Assembly: GCA_020849855.1 (NCBI GenBank)
Contig: JADZFO010000040.1
Location: 62,001-126,000 of the forward strand
Direction: 5' to 3'
Source of the DNA: a bacterium
Lineage (GTDB): Bacteria; 4484-113; JAFGCY01
Length of the DNA stretch: 64,000 bases
Shown piece after piece: positions 38,221 through 46,855 of the stretch (the stretch's first letter is position 1; the number at the start of each line of letters is the position of its first letter). Made by a program: the position numbers and the translations under genes. The notes under the pieces were generated by a model. That model ran no database searches and was not told the origin of the DNA. It saw only the letters and a list, made by a program, of their open reading frames with translations.

Positions 38221-38499
38221 TACTTCTGGCGCAAATTAGCCGAATTCTCCCCGGAAGCCCCGGATTTCGCCGCCCTTGCGGTCCTCCGCGCTTCCTGCTC
38301 GAGAGATTACCGCAGAGCGCAGGGCTCTATCGCAGAATCTCCGTTAGACCCTGCGCAGCCCGGCTGCGCGGTCAAAACCAGATGCGGTCCCGCAATTTGC
38401 CGGGCCGGACTCTGGCGAGCTTAAGCTGTTACCACGTTTCATGCTGCCATGTGTTAAGTGCTCGGAAAAACCGCGAGGTTTCTGTGGCGCGCCGGCAGC
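38221..38499. other. Intergenic stretch between 23S promoter and trpS
   Basis: No gene is supported. On the minus strand a short hairpin AAACC-TCGC-GGTTT followed by T bases at about 38466-38482 could terminate trpS. Confidence 0.45.
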
Positions 38500-39999
38500 C
38501 TAGAGCGCGAAGTGGTCAATGTGCATGGCGGCCTTGACCCGGGCCAGGGTCTTCTGGCCCTCCTCGTTGGCGCGGCGCGTGCCCAGCTTGAGGATGTCGA
38601 TCACCTCATCCGGACGCTGCTCCCAGTAGGCGCGGCGCTCGCGGATCGGGCCCAGCAGGGCCTCCAGCTTGGCGTGCAGGTTCTTCTTGCAGTCGATGCA
38701 GCCCCACTTCGCGCCCCGGCAGTTCTCGGCCACCTCATCCACGCTCGCCACGCCCAGCTCCGCCTCGTTAATCACCGGCTCGTGTGCGCCGCAGAAGGTC
38801 TTGTGCCAGGAGAAGATGTTGCAGACCTCCGGGCGGCCCGGGTCGGTCTTGCGGATGCGCTGGGGGTCGGTGACCGCGCCGCGCAGCTGGTTCCAGACCT
38901 GCTCGGTGCTGTCGCTCAGATAGACCGCGTTGCCCAGACTCTTGCCCATCTTGATGCTGCCGTCCAGGCCGCGCAGCAGCTCTGTAGTGCCCAGCAGGGC
39001 CTGGGGCTCAACCAGGATCGGGTCAATGATGTTGCCTTCGCTGTCCTTCTGCCCGTACTGGGCGTTGAAGCGGTGCACCACCTCGCGGCAGAGCTCGATC
39101 AGCGGCACCTGGTCCGGCCCGACGGGCACCAGATGCCCACCAACGAAGGTGATATCCGCTGCCTGCGAGACTGGATAGCCGAGGAAGCCATATGAGAGTT
39201 GTCGAAGCCCCGTAGTTCTCTTTGATCGCATCAAGTATGCGCGGAAGTCCCGTATACGATGTGGCAAGAGAATAACGTCGTTCAAGATTTCAAATGGATT
39301 CATCTCAATTGATACAGGAAACCTGTCCATAAGAAGATGGTTGTCAAGCTCTGAAGGATCTAATGGCTGTCCGTCAGGTCCCGGTATTGCAGTAAACTCG
39401 TAGCGTTCCTTCCAATAGTTCGTCAGCGCGTCGTAATAGGCGTGAATTGGTAAGTCGCCAATCTCGCTAAATCGCTCCTCGTAATATGACTTCACGTGCG
39501 CGACCAAGTCAGCATAGGCTGGGTGTTTGAGCACGGCAGGTATCGACTTGTCATCCTTTCCAATCCCCAATTGCTCAGCCTCGGCCTTCGTCGTGGGATT
39601 GTCTAGAAGACTTGCCATTGGCACCAGCAGGCCGTAGAACACCGTCAGCTCGGCGATGCTCGGCACCATGCTCTGGACCACGATGGTGCTCTTCTGCGGG
39701 TCGATGCCCACCGCGAGGTAGTCCAAGGCCACATCCATCACGCTGGGCTTGATCATCTCAGGGCGGTCGTAGTGCGTCGTCAGGGCCTGCACATCCGCCA
39801 GCAGGATGAAGGTGTCATAGCTTTCCTGCAGGCGCACGCGGTTCTTCAGGCTGCCGATGTAGTGCCCCAGGTGCAGCTTGCCGGTGGTGCGGTCGCCGGT
39901 CAGGATGCGGCGCCGGCTGCCGTCAGGCAGGATCGGGCTTAGGTCTTCCTCGCGCGCAACTGCGCCGGACTCATGCTTGCTTTTTGTTGGCTGGCTCAT
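38500..39999 (-). CDS. trpS: Tryptophanyl-tRNA synthetase with in-frame ~120-residue insert
   Basis: Charges tRNA-Trp. The 499-residue protein has the class I HIGH motif as HLGHYIGS (residues 43-50) and the KMSKS motif as IKMGKSLGN. ILTGDRTTGKLHLGHYIGSLKNRV and SYGFLGYPVSQAADITFVGGHLVPVGPDQ closely match the streptococcal-type TrpRS, which has ~340 residues. Between LLDNPTTKAEAEQLGIGKDD and SYGFLGYPVSQAADI there are ~120 extra residues (149-268). A ~25-residue N-terminal extension and an extra Cys-containing segment near the C-terminus (WHKTFCGAHEPV, KWGCIDCKKN) account for the rest. The start is the ATG 9 bases after TACAAT; upstream in-frame codons are featureless. Confidence 0.93.
   Translation of the reverse strand: MSQPTKSKHESGAVAREEDLSPILPDGSRRRILTGDRTTGKLHLGHYIGSLKNRVRLQESYDTFILLADVQALTTHYDRPEMIKPSVMDVALDYLAVGIDPQKSTIVVQSMVPSIAELTVFYGLLVPMASLLDNPTTKAEAEQLGIGKDDKSIPAVLKHPAYADLVAHVKSYYEERFSEIGDLPIHAYYDALTNYWKERYEFTAIPGPDGQPLDPSELDNHLLMDRFPVSIEMNPFEILNDVILLPHRIRDFRAYLMRSKRTTGLRQLSYGFLGYPVSQAADITFVGGHLVPVGPDQVPLIELCREVVHRFNAQYGQKDSEGNIIDPILVEPQALLGTTELLRGLDGSIKMGKSLGNAVYLSDSTEQVWNQLRGAVTDPQRIRKTDPGRPEVCNIFSWHKTFCGAHEPVINEAELGVASVDEVAENCRGAKWGCIDCKKNLHAKLEALLGPIRERRAYWEQRPDEVIDILKLGTRRANEEGQKTLARVKAAMHIDHFAL
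39196..39555 (-). other. Low-GC in-frame insert within trpS
   Basis: Encodes residues ~149-268 of TrpRS, with no counterpart in the common enzyme. Hand count: 51 G/C of 120 bases at 39241-39360 (42.5%), against 43 of 60 (72%) at 39061-39120 in the same gene. The A/T-rich stretch begins slightly earlier, near 39620, in conserved sequence. No intein or intron motifs are visible and the frame is open throughout. Confidence 0.7.
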
Positions 40000-40008
40000 G
40001 GGACAGGG

Positions 40009-40014
40009 ATTGTA
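40009..40014 (-). promoter_or_regulatory. -10 box TACAAT near trpS start
   Basis: On the minus strand TACAAT ends 9 bases before the trpS ATG; leaderless or very short leader. Confidence 0.45.
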
Positions 40015-40028
40015 ACGCGGAAACAGGG

Positions 40029-40155
40029 GTAGGGGCGCGTGGAGCGCGCCCGCGGAGGCAGTATCGAGTACCGACCACCTTGCCGATTGATCAGGAAACT
40101 GGCAATCGACTACATCCAGGTCATCGGCTAAGCGGGCGCGCTCCACGCGCCCCTA
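40029..40155. repeat. REPIN-like element with perfect 24-bp terminal inverted repeats
   Basis: Bases 40029-40052 and 40132-40155 are exact inverted copies (outer end TAGGGGCGCGTGGAGCGCGC), separated by 79 bases. Each arm is itself palindromic (GGGCGCG...CGCGCCC). The element fills most of the trpS-dnaX divergent gap. No transposase is inside. Confidence 0.8.
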
Positions 40156-40169
40156 CATGTTCACCGCGC

Positions 40170-40175
40170 TAAACT
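40170..40175 (+). promoter_or_regulatory. -10 box TAAACT near dnaX start
   Basis: TAAACT ends 9 bases before the dnaX GTG; no ribosome binding site. Confidence 0.4.
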
Positions 40176-40184
40176 ACTCAGCCC

Positions 40185-42110
40185 GTGTCCCAGACCCTCT
40201 ACCGCAAATACCGCTCCCAGACCTTCGCCGAGCTGGTCGGCCAGGATGCGGTCGTGCGGGTCCTGCGCAACGCCATCGTGCGCCAGCGCCTCAGCCATGC
40301 CTATCTCTTCTGCGGCCCCCGCGGGACGGGCAAGACCTCCGTCGCCCGCATCTTCGCCAAGGCGCTGAACTGTCTGAACCCCCGCGAGGGGGATGCCTGC
40401 GGGGTCTGCGAGCACTGCCTGGCGGTGGCCGGCGGCAACGCGGTGGATGTGATCGAGATCGACGCCGCCTCCAACCGCAGCGTGGAGGACGTCGAGGACC
40501 TGCGCAAGCGGGTCGGCTATGCCCCGCTGAAGTTCCGCTACAAGGTCTACATCATCGACGAAGTGCATATGATCAGCACCCATGGCTTCAACGCGCTGCT
40601 CAAGACCCTGGAGGAGCCGCCGGCGCATGTGGTCTTCTGCCTGTGCACCACCGAGGCCAACAAGCTGCCGGTGACCATCCTGTCGCGCTGCATCCGTTTT
40701 GACTTCACCCGCATCGCACCGGCGAAGCTCTCGGCGCACCTGCAGGCCATCACGGCGCAGGAAGGCCTGAGCCTGGATGAGGACGCCGCGCTGGAGCTGG
40801 CGGAGCTGGCCGAGGGCTCGGCGCGCGACGCCATCAGCCTGCTTGACCAGCTGACCGTTTACTGCAGCGGGCGTATCAGCCTCAAGGACATCCGCGAGCT
40901 CTTCCAGCTTGGCGACCCGGCCTTGATGGGCCGCATGCTGGAGGACCTCGCCTCCGGTGAGCCCCAGCGCCTGCTGGGCTCCTGGGAGGAACTGGCCCAG
41001 GCCGGCATGGACGCCAGCCGTTTCCTGCTGGACCTGGCCGATGCGCTCAAGCACAAGCACCTGGAGCAGCCCGGCGGCCGCTGGCGCCATGCTCTGGAGC
41101 AGGTCTGGAAGGGCCTGAACCTGCTGAAGTACGACAACTTCCCGGCCCTGCTGGTGGAGCTGACCCTGCTGGAAGCGCAGGCGGCGCTGATTGCGCCGGC
41201 TGCGGCGCCGCAGGGCAGCGCGCGCGCAGCGCAAAGCCCGCCGCCGGAAGCAGAGCCGCAGCGCAGCCCGGCGCGGATGCCCGAGCGCCAGCCGCCGAGT
41301 GCTGCGGCAGGGCAGGGGGCAGGCGCCCGCCCGGCCATGCAGATCCAGCGTTCGCCAGCCCGGGATGCGCTGGATCCGCCGCGGGAATCACCCCAGGCAG
41401 CGACACAGGAGCGTCAGCCGACTGCTCAGCCGCCCCAGTCTGTGCCTGAGTCCAGGCCGCAGTCCACACCGCCGGCCGCATCTGCTGCGCCGCAATCGGC
41501 ACTGGCGGCGACAGGCTCTGACAACCAGTCCAGCCTGGAGCTCTGGGAGCGCTTCCTGGCGGCACTCGAGCGCGTCTCACTGACCACCTATGCCCTGTTG
41601 TGGCAGGGCGTTTCCGGCCGCTTCGCCGGCCGCGAGCTGCAGCTTGGCTTCCCGCAGAGCGCGCGCCAGCAGTATGCCTGGGTGCAGGAAGCGCGGCACG
41701 TGCAGGCCATCGTCGATACCGCGGCCGGCCTGCTGGGCCATGCCGTGGGCCTGCGCATCGCGGTGCTGGGCGAGGAGGCCACGCAGCTGACGCTGCGGGA
41801 AGCGGGGGCGGCCACGGAGGCCAGAGCGCGCCCGGCGCCGCTGCCCCCCGGTGACTTGCCTGACGAGATTGTGTATGATTCAGCCGCGCGCGATGACGAG
41901 CCGGAAGGCCCCGGCGCGGCCGGCGGCCCGGCTGACCCGCGACAGGGCGGGCCGGCGGGACTGTCCGAGGCCGAGCGGATGAACCGGCAGATCGACGCGG
42001 CCCTGCCAGCGGATCCCCAGCCCGAGCAACCGCGGCTGCTGAGCGCTGACGAAGCGGCGAGCCTCTTTGAGGGCGCTGAAATCCTGGAGGACGAAGATGC
42101 GGAGTATTGA
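40185..42110 (+). CDS. dnaX: DNA polymerase III subunits gamma and tau
   Basis: The clamp-loader ATPase of the replicase. The 641-residue protein begins SQTLYRKYRSQTFAELVGQD; Walker A is GPRGTGKT (residues 44-51), the zinc site follows as NCLNPREGDACGVCEHC, and Walker B/DEVHM and the sensor region (ILSRCIRFDFTRI) are intact. A Pro/Gln/Ala-rich linker (~350-450) leads to a tau-like C-terminal domain (LELWERFLAALERVSLTTYALLWQG) and an acidic tail. The GTG start follows a -10 box. The last bases overlap the next gene. Confidence 0.95.
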   Translation: MSQTLYRKYRSQTFAELVGQDAVVRVLRNAIVRQRLSHAYLFCGPRGTGKTSVARIFAKALNCLNPREGDACGVCEHCLAVAGGNAVDVIEIDAASNRSVEDVEDLRKRVGYAPLKFRYKVYIIDEVHMISTHGFNALLKTLEEPPAHVVFCLCTTEANKLPVTILSRCIRFDFTRIAPAKLSAHLQAITAQEGLSLDEDAALELAELAEGSARDAISLLDQLTVYCSGRISLKDIRELFQLGDPALMGRMLEDLASGEPQRLLGSWEELAQAGMDASRFLLDLADALKHKHLEQPGGRWRHALEQVWKGLNLLKYDNFPALLVELTLLEAQAALIAPAAAPQGSARAAQSPPPEAEPQRSPARMPERQPPSAAAGQGAGARPAMQIQRSPARDALDPPRESPQAATQERQPTAQPPQSVPESRPQSTPPAASAAPQSALAATGSDNQSSLELWERFLAALERVSLTTYALLWQGVSGRFAGRELQLGFPQSARQQYAWVQEARHVQAIVDTAAGLLGHAVGLRIAVLGEEATQLTLREAGAATEARARPAPLPPGDLPDEIVYDSAARDDEPEGPGAAGGPADPRQGGPAGLSEAERMNRQIDAALPADPQPEQPRLLSADEAASLFEGAEILEDEDAEY

Positions 42111-42540
42111 TTACGGCTGGGTGATCGCCCTGGTGATCATCGTGCTGCTGGTGATCTTCTGGAAGCCCATAATGGGCCTCTTCGGCGCGGCCAAGGATAC
42201 AGCGGTCAACAAGCCGAAGCTGGACGCCGGCAAAGCCGTCTTTGACGACCCCAAGCGCTGGATGGGCGAGAATTCCTACCGCTCCTGCGCGATGTGCCAC
42301 GACCCGGCCTTCACCCCTGAGGACGGCAAGAAGGTCGACATGCAGGAGTATGTCGAGGGTAAGCCCGTCATCCTCAAGGACATCAAGCAGAAGCTGGCCG
42401 GCAACAACCTGGGCACCGACGACGCTATCGTCGACCAGATCAACCGCTGCATCACGATGCCCACGCGTATCGGCAGCGGCGGCTTCAGCCGCAACGCGCC
42501 CTTCATGGACGACCTGATCTTCTACGTCAGCTCGCTCTAG
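42097..42540 (+). CDS. Membrane-anchored monohaem cytochrome c
   Basis: A 147-residue protein with an N-terminal membrane anchor (WVIALVIIVLLVIFW) and one haem-binding motif SCAMCHD near residue 65. The remainder is a compact class I-like cytochrome with a possible axial Met in ITMPTRIG. It is coupled to dnaX by a 14-base overlap with GGAGG ahead of the ATG. A role as electron carrier at the periplasmic membrane face is inferred. Confidence 0.83.
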   Translation: MRSIDYGWVIALVIIVLLVIFWKPIMGLFGAAKDTAVNKPKLDAGKAVFDDPKRWMGENSYRSCAMCHDPAFTPEDGKKVDMQEYVEGKPVILKDIKQKLAGNNLGTDDAIVDQINRCITMPTRIGSGGFSRNAPFMDDLIFYVSSL

Positions 42541-42584
42541 CAGGGGCAGCCCCCGGCTTTGACCCGGTGATCAGGCCCGCGGCC

Positions 42585-43949
42585 TCAGCCGCTTGTCGCG
42601 GGCGCCGGCGTCTGGGCCTCTTCTTCCTGCGCGGCCTTCAGGCGCGCCCGCAGCTGCTTCTCCAGCATCAGCATGCCCGCCGCCGCGCAAAGGAAGAGCA
42701 CAATCGAGGCTGAGAAGACCGGCACATGGCTGCCCAGGGTTTCGCCCAGCGCCCCGCCCGCTATCGGCGCGAAGACGCCGCGGATGCCGGTGATCGTCAC
42801 ATGCGCACCCGTGTAGTTGCTGGAGTCCTGCTTGCCGGCAAAGACAATCGGGGCGAGGTTCCAGGCCACACCCAGCCCGGCCATCGCCAGGCCATATAGG
42901 GCATAAGCCAGATAGGCGCCATAGGCGATCGGCACATTCAGCGCCCGGGTCATATGCGGGCCCAGCAGCAGAGTGGCCGGGAAGCAGGCCAGCAGCGCGA
43001 ACACAATGGCGCAGAGCTGCGTGGGCGTGCGGCGGTCCATCAGCCGGCCCCACAGCGGTGTCAGCAGCGAGCCGGCCTGGAACAGCACGCCCTCACAGAT
43101 GCTGGCCTGTTTGAAGTTCATGTGCGCGACTTCCGAGAGATAACCCGGCAGCAGCGGCGCTGTGATCATGAAGGCCACGCCGTACAGGAAGAAGGCCGCC
43201 TCAAAGCGCAGATACAGCGGGTCGCGCTTCATCAGCGCCAGGAAGGTCTGCACCGGGTGGACCAGCACGCGCCGGGCGTCAAACCTGCGCCGGTCCAGCT
43301 TGATCTTGAAGCGCTGGCGGATCGGCGCGCGGATCAGGATCAGGGTGGAGATGATGCCCAGGACGCCGGCCACCGGGAAGATATAGCGATAGGCATAAGG
43401 GTTGTGGTCCAGCAGCCAGCCGACGGCGAAGGCTGAGGCCATGGAGATGAAGGTGCCGATCGAGACGCTCAGGCCCCACATCTCATTGCGGGTCTTCTGG
43501 CCGATATTGGCATGCCAAAGCGAGGTCTGGGCCGGGATCAGCAGGGAATTGCAGACCACGAAGACCGCGCTGAGCATGATGTAGCCCGGGACATCGTTAA
43601 CAAACAGGAAGGCCAGGAAGATGCCGCGGCTGAGGATGCCCATCAGCAGAATGAAGGGCCGCTTGTCGCGCCCCGAGACCATCTCCGAGCCGATGATGCC
43701 CAGCAGCAGGCTGCCGGCGCCGATGGCGTGCAGCACGCCCAGGTGGATATCCGTCGCGCCGAGGGTCTTCTTCAGCACCATGTTGCCGTTGCTGAAGGCG
43801 CCGTTCATCAGCGCGCCGACCATGGCCGACAAAAAGTAGTAGTGCAGAACTACCTTGTCAAGCAAGGGCACGGGCACCAGCCGCAGCGGCCCGAAGCGCC
43901 TTAGCCAGGCCGGCACTGCTCGGAGATTACGACCCCAGCTGGCTGGCAC
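42585..43949 (-). CDS. Major facilitator superfamily transporter
   Basis: A 454-residue permease with 12 hydrophobic segments in two halves. The loop between helices 2 and 3 reads GSEMVSGRDKRPFILLMG, an MFS-type motif, and helix 4-5 carries AHMNFKQASICEGVLFQAGSL in the second half, followed by GRLMDRRTPTQLCAIVF, the equivalent loop. Substrate unknown. The GTG start lies 7 bases after TATAAT. Confidence 0.85.
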   Translation of the reverse strand: MPASWGRNLRAVPAWLRRFGPLRLVPVPLLDKVVLHYYFLSAMVGALMNGAFSNGNMVLKKTLGATDIHLGVLHAIGAGSLLLGIIGSEMVSGRDKRPFILLMGILSRGIFLAFLFVNDVPGYIMLSAVFVVCNSLLIPAQTSLWHANIGQKTRNEMWGLSVSIGTFISMASAFAVGWLLDHNPYAYRYIFPVAGVLGIISTLILIRAPIRQRFKIKLDRRRFDARRVLVHPVQTFLALMKRDPLYLRFEAAFFLYGVAFMITAPLLPGYLSEVAHMNFKQASICEGVLFQAGSLLTPLWGRLMDRRTPTQLCAIVFALLACFPATLLLGPHMTRALNVPIAYGAYLAYALYGLAMAGLGVAWNLAPIVFAGKQDSSNYTGAHVTITGIRGVFAPIAGGALGETLGSHVPVFSASIVLFLCAAAGMLMLEKQLRARLKAAQEEEAQTPAPATSG

Positions 43950-43956
43950 GGCGCGG

Positions 43957-43962
43957 ATTATA
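43957..43962 (-). promoter_or_regulatory. -10 box TATAAT of leaderless MFS gene
   Basis: On the minus strand a perfect TATAAT ends 7 bases before the GTG start. Confidence 0.6.
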
Positions 43963-44055
43963 GGTCACTCGCCGGGCGGCCTGCCGCCGGCCGCGCTGCC
44001 GGCCTCAAGACCCTCCGCCAACAGGCCGATAACTTGCCTGTTCAGGAGGAGATAG

Positions 44056-45000
44056 GTGATTCCGAGCGAATGGTATGAGCTGCTTACCCGCGACCGCGAG
44101 GGCTATGCCCGGGCGCGTGCGGAGCATTTTGCCGCCGGCAATGGCCGCCCGCGGCTGACAGGAATGCGCTTTCAGAACTGCGACCTCAGCGGCATGGATC
44201 TGAGCAACATGGATCTGTGCCATTGCGAGTTCTTTGGCTGCAATCTGGCCGGCTGCGATTTCAGCGATTCCCTGCTGCGTCTGGCCCGCTTCCGCTCCTG
44301 CGACATGAGCGGCATCAAGCTGGTGGGCAGCAACTGCGCCCGCGGTGAGATCATCTCCTGCAACCTCAGCGGCGGCGACCTGTCCGGCGTCTCGATGCTG
44401 CTGCAGAAGCTCTACGGCAGTGACTTCAGCGGCTGCTGCATGGACCATGCCGATTTTTCCGCCGCCGAGGCGGAGGGCGTGCCATTCAGGGACCTCAGCG
44501 GTGAGCGCGCCTACTGGACCAAGGCCGACCTGCGCAACTGCGACTTCAGCGGCTCGAAGCTCCCGCGCGCCATCTTCCGTCTGGCCGCGCTCAGCGGCGC
44601 CAACCTGGCCGGTGTGGAGCTGGACGGCTCGGACTTCACTTACGCCGTGCTGCACAGCACCTCCCTGGATGAGGCCTCCCTGGTGGAGGCTGACCTCAGC
44701 CAGAGCTTCCTGCAGGAGACCAGCTTCGCCCGCGCCAACATGACCCGGGCGCGCCTGATGACCATTGACTTTGAAGGCGCCGACTTCAGCGGGGCCGTGA
44801 TGCATGGCGTCGTCTATGACCAGATCGAGACGCGCGAGGACCGCGAAGCCCACCAGGCCGCGCGCGAAGCAGCCTTCCAGCAGAACGAGCTGCTCAAGCT
44901 GCGCGAACAGACAGCCGAAAAGAAAGTCGAAGGCGAAGGTGTCAAGCCTCTGCTTGGTGAATTCGCTTCGGTCGACGAAACAGTGGCAAAACCAGCCTGA
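44056..45000 (+). CDS. Pentapeptide repeat protein
   Basis: A 314-residue protein whose residues ~30-255 are pentapeptide repeats of the A(D/N)Lxx type (CDLSGMDLSNMDLCHCEFFG, ANLAGVELDGSDF, FEGADFSGAVMHG), which fold into a right-handed four-sided helix. Some relatives mimic DNA and shield gyrase; the function here is unknown. Ser and Cys are unusually frequent in the repeats. A short charged helical tail follows. AGGAGGAGATAG before the GTG is a strong ribosome binding site, unlike most neighbours. Confidence 0.9.
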   Translation: MIPSEWYELLTRDREGYARARAEHFAAGNGRPRLTGMRFQNCDLSGMDLSNMDLCHCEFFGCNLAGCDFSDSLLRLARFRSCDMSGIKLVGSNCARGEIISCNLSGGDLSGVSMLLQKLYGSDFSGCCMDHADFSAAEAEGVPFRDLSGERAYWTKADLRNCDFSGSKLPRAIFRLAALSGANLAGVELDGSDFTYAVLHSTSLDEASLVEADLSQSFLQETSFARANMTRARLMTIDFEGADFSGAVMHGVVYDQIETREDREAHQAAREAAFQQNELLKLREQTAEKKVEGEGVKPLLGEFASVDETVAKPA

Positions 45001-45045
45001 AACGGATCTTAGCCCCGGCCGGGAGCGGCCCTAAAAGGACTTGCA

Positions 45046-46125
45046 ATGGATGGCTACAACGTCGTTATTCCTGATATCTGCCAGAAGCGGATGGCCGAGA
45101 TCACGCTGCCGGTAATGGATGCCCTGCAGTCGCTGGGCCACACGCCGACCGTGCTGAACCTGGCCTCAATCGTGCAGATGTATCAGGAGTACCGCTACCA
45201 GCGCCACGCCTGCTATGAGATCTTTGGTTTCTACTTCCAGGACCTGATGAAGCGCAGCCAGGTGGACTTCGGCTTCTGCGTCGGCCTCTCCGGCATGCTG
45301 GAGGACGTCAGCAAGCATGAGGTGCATAACCTGCTTGACGAGGCTGGCATCCCCAACGTGATGCTGGTCCACAGCCGCGACACCCAGAGCCTGCTGGACC
45401 GCCTGGAGAAGACCGGCGCCCGCGACTGGCGCCACACCATCATGGCCTGCACCAGCCGCATCGTGGTGGAAGCACTGCTGGCTGCCGGCTACCGCAACGC
45501 CACCTACTGCCCGCCGGGGGCCAATACACGCCTGTTCTATCCCACCGACCAGGTGCCGGAGAACGCCGCCTATCCGCTGCTGGACGATCAGCGCCTCTCG
45601 CGCGGCTTCGACGCCAGCTTCATCGGAACCTGGACCCCCGGGCGTGAAGCCCTGCTCCTGCCTCTGCAGGAAGCCGGGGTCAATCTTGGCATCTTTGGCG
45701 ACAAGAACTGGGAGCGCACGCCCCTTGGCGTTTCCTATGGCGGCCCGGCGAACTACCTCAGCGAAGTCAACACGATCTACAACGCCAGCAAGATCAACCT
45801 GGATCTGCCGCACGAGGCGACCAAGCTGGATGACTACATCAGCTTCCGCGTGCATGACTGCCTGGCCAGCGGCAGCTTCCTTCTGGCTTACCCGCGCCAG
45901 GGCCATGAGTCCCTCTGGGAAGCCGGACAGGAGCAGGCCGGGTCCTATGCTGTCGGAGAGCTGCTGGAGGCCGTGCAACACTATCTGGCGCACCCCACCC
46001 AGCGGGCCCAGATCGCCCAGCGGGGCTATGAGGCCGTGCTGCGCGATCACACCTGGCAGCAGCGCCTGAAGGCCATCATCCTGCCGGGCCTGGAGCTGCG
46101 TCTGCTTAAGGCAGCGGCGGCCTGA
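45046..46125 (+). CDS. CgeB-like glycosyltransferase family protein
   Basis: A 359-residue protein resembling CgeB/GT-B glycosyltransferases: two Rossmann-like halves, FDASFIGTWTPGREALLLPL and LGIFGDKNWERTPLG, then the acceptor-end motif NTIYNASKINLDLPH, ISFRVHDCLASGSFLLAYPR and a C-terminal HTWQQRLKAI. These strings are typical of the family in surface-glycan clusters. The sugar donor is unknown. AAGGA precedes the ATG. It lies 45 bases after the pentapeptide gene. Confidence 0.8.
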   Translation: MDGYNVVIPDICQKRMAEITLPVMDALQSLGHTPTVLNLASIVQMYQEYRYQRHACYEIFGFYFQDLMKRSQVDFGFCVGLSGMLEDVSKHEVHNLLDEAGIPNVMLVHSRDTQSLLDRLEKTGARDWRHTIMACTSRIVVEALLAAGYRNATYCPPGANTRLFYPTDQVPENAAYPLLDDQRLSRGFDASFIGTWTPGREALLLPLQEAGVNLGIFGDKNWERTPLGVSYGGPANYLSEVNTIYNASKINLDLPHEATKLDDYISFRVHDCLASGSFLLAYPRQGHESLWEAGQEQAGSYAVGELLEAVQHYLAHPTQRAQIAQRGYEAVLRDHTWQQRLKAIILPGLELRLLKAAAA

Positions 46126-46137
46126 TCCGGCCTTCTA

Positions 46138-46143
46138 TATAAT
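46138..46143 (+). promoter_or_regulatory. -10 box TATAAT of leaderless sfsA
   Basis: A perfect TATAAT ends 7 bases before the sfsA GTG; no ribosome binding site. Confidence 0.6.
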
Positions 46144-46150
46144 CCTGGCC

Positions 46151-46855
46151 GTGAACTTCCCGGCCCTCATTCCCGGCGTGCTGCTGCGGCGCTACAAGCG
46201 CTTCCTGGCTGACGTGCGCCTGGACAGCGGTGAAGAGCTCACCGCCCTGGTGCGCAACACGGGCAGCCTCACCGGCTGCAGTGAGCCCGGCAGCCGGATC
46301 TGGCTGCGCCAGAGCACCCAGAAGAACCCCCGCTATGCCCTGATCTGGACCCTGGTGGAGGCCGGCAAGGGCCTGGTCTGCGTTGACACAGGCCTGCCGA
46401 ACCAGCTCGTCATTGATTACGTCAGGAATGGCGGGATGGCAGAGCTGGCGGGTTTCAGGGAGTACCTCGCGGAGGTGCCTTACGGCGCGTCCAGCCGCGC
46501 GGACCTGTGTTGCCGCGTGCACCCCGACCACATGCTGCGCCGCTGCTGGGTCGAGGTCAAGGCCACGACCATGGCGCAGGGCCGGGTGGCGCTCTTCCCA
46601 GACGCGGTAACCCTGCGCGGCCGCCGGCACCTGCAGGAGCTGCAGTCCGTGCTGGCCGATGAGGACGAAGCCTGCCAGATCTTCCTGGTCCAGCGCAGCG
46701 ATGTCGAGCGCTTCCGGCCGGCGGATCATATCGACCCGGCTTATGGCGCCGAACTGCGCCGTGCGGCCGCCGCCGGCGTTAAGCTTGTGGCGCTGCGCAC
46801 AAAGGTCAGCACAAGTGGAATCAGCATAGACCGAGAACTACCGGTGGAGCTATGA
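46151..46855 (+). CDS. sfsA: SfsA family nuclease-like protein
   Basis: A 234-residue member of the sugar fermentation stimulation family, which has an OB-like N-terminus and a nuclease-like C-terminus. LRRYKRFLADVRL, NTGSLTGCSEPGSRIWL (usual NTGPM region), CCRVHPDHMLRRCWVEVKATTM (Glu/Lys catalytic-type pair), and VALFPDAVTLRGRRHLQELQ are diagnostic. The biological role is unsettled. It overlaps the next gene by 4 bases (ATGA) and starts directly after a -10 box. Confidence 0.92.
   Translation: MNFPALIPGVLLRRYKRFLADVRLDSGEELTALVRNTGSLTGCSEPGSRIWLRQSTQKNPRYALIWTLVEAGKGLVCVDTGLPNQLVIDYVRNGGMAELAGFREYLAEVPYGASSRADLCCRVHPDHMLRRCWVEVKATTMAQGRVALFPDAVTLRGRRHLQELQSVLADEDEACQIFLVQRSDVERFRPADHIDPAYGAELRRAAAAGVKLVALRTKVSTSGISIDRELPVEL

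Noticed and set aside
39196-39555. Intein or group I/II intron in trpS
   Set aside because: There is no Cys/Ser at the start and no His-Asn-Cys/Ser/Thr at the end; the size is too small for an intron and the frame is open without splicing signals.
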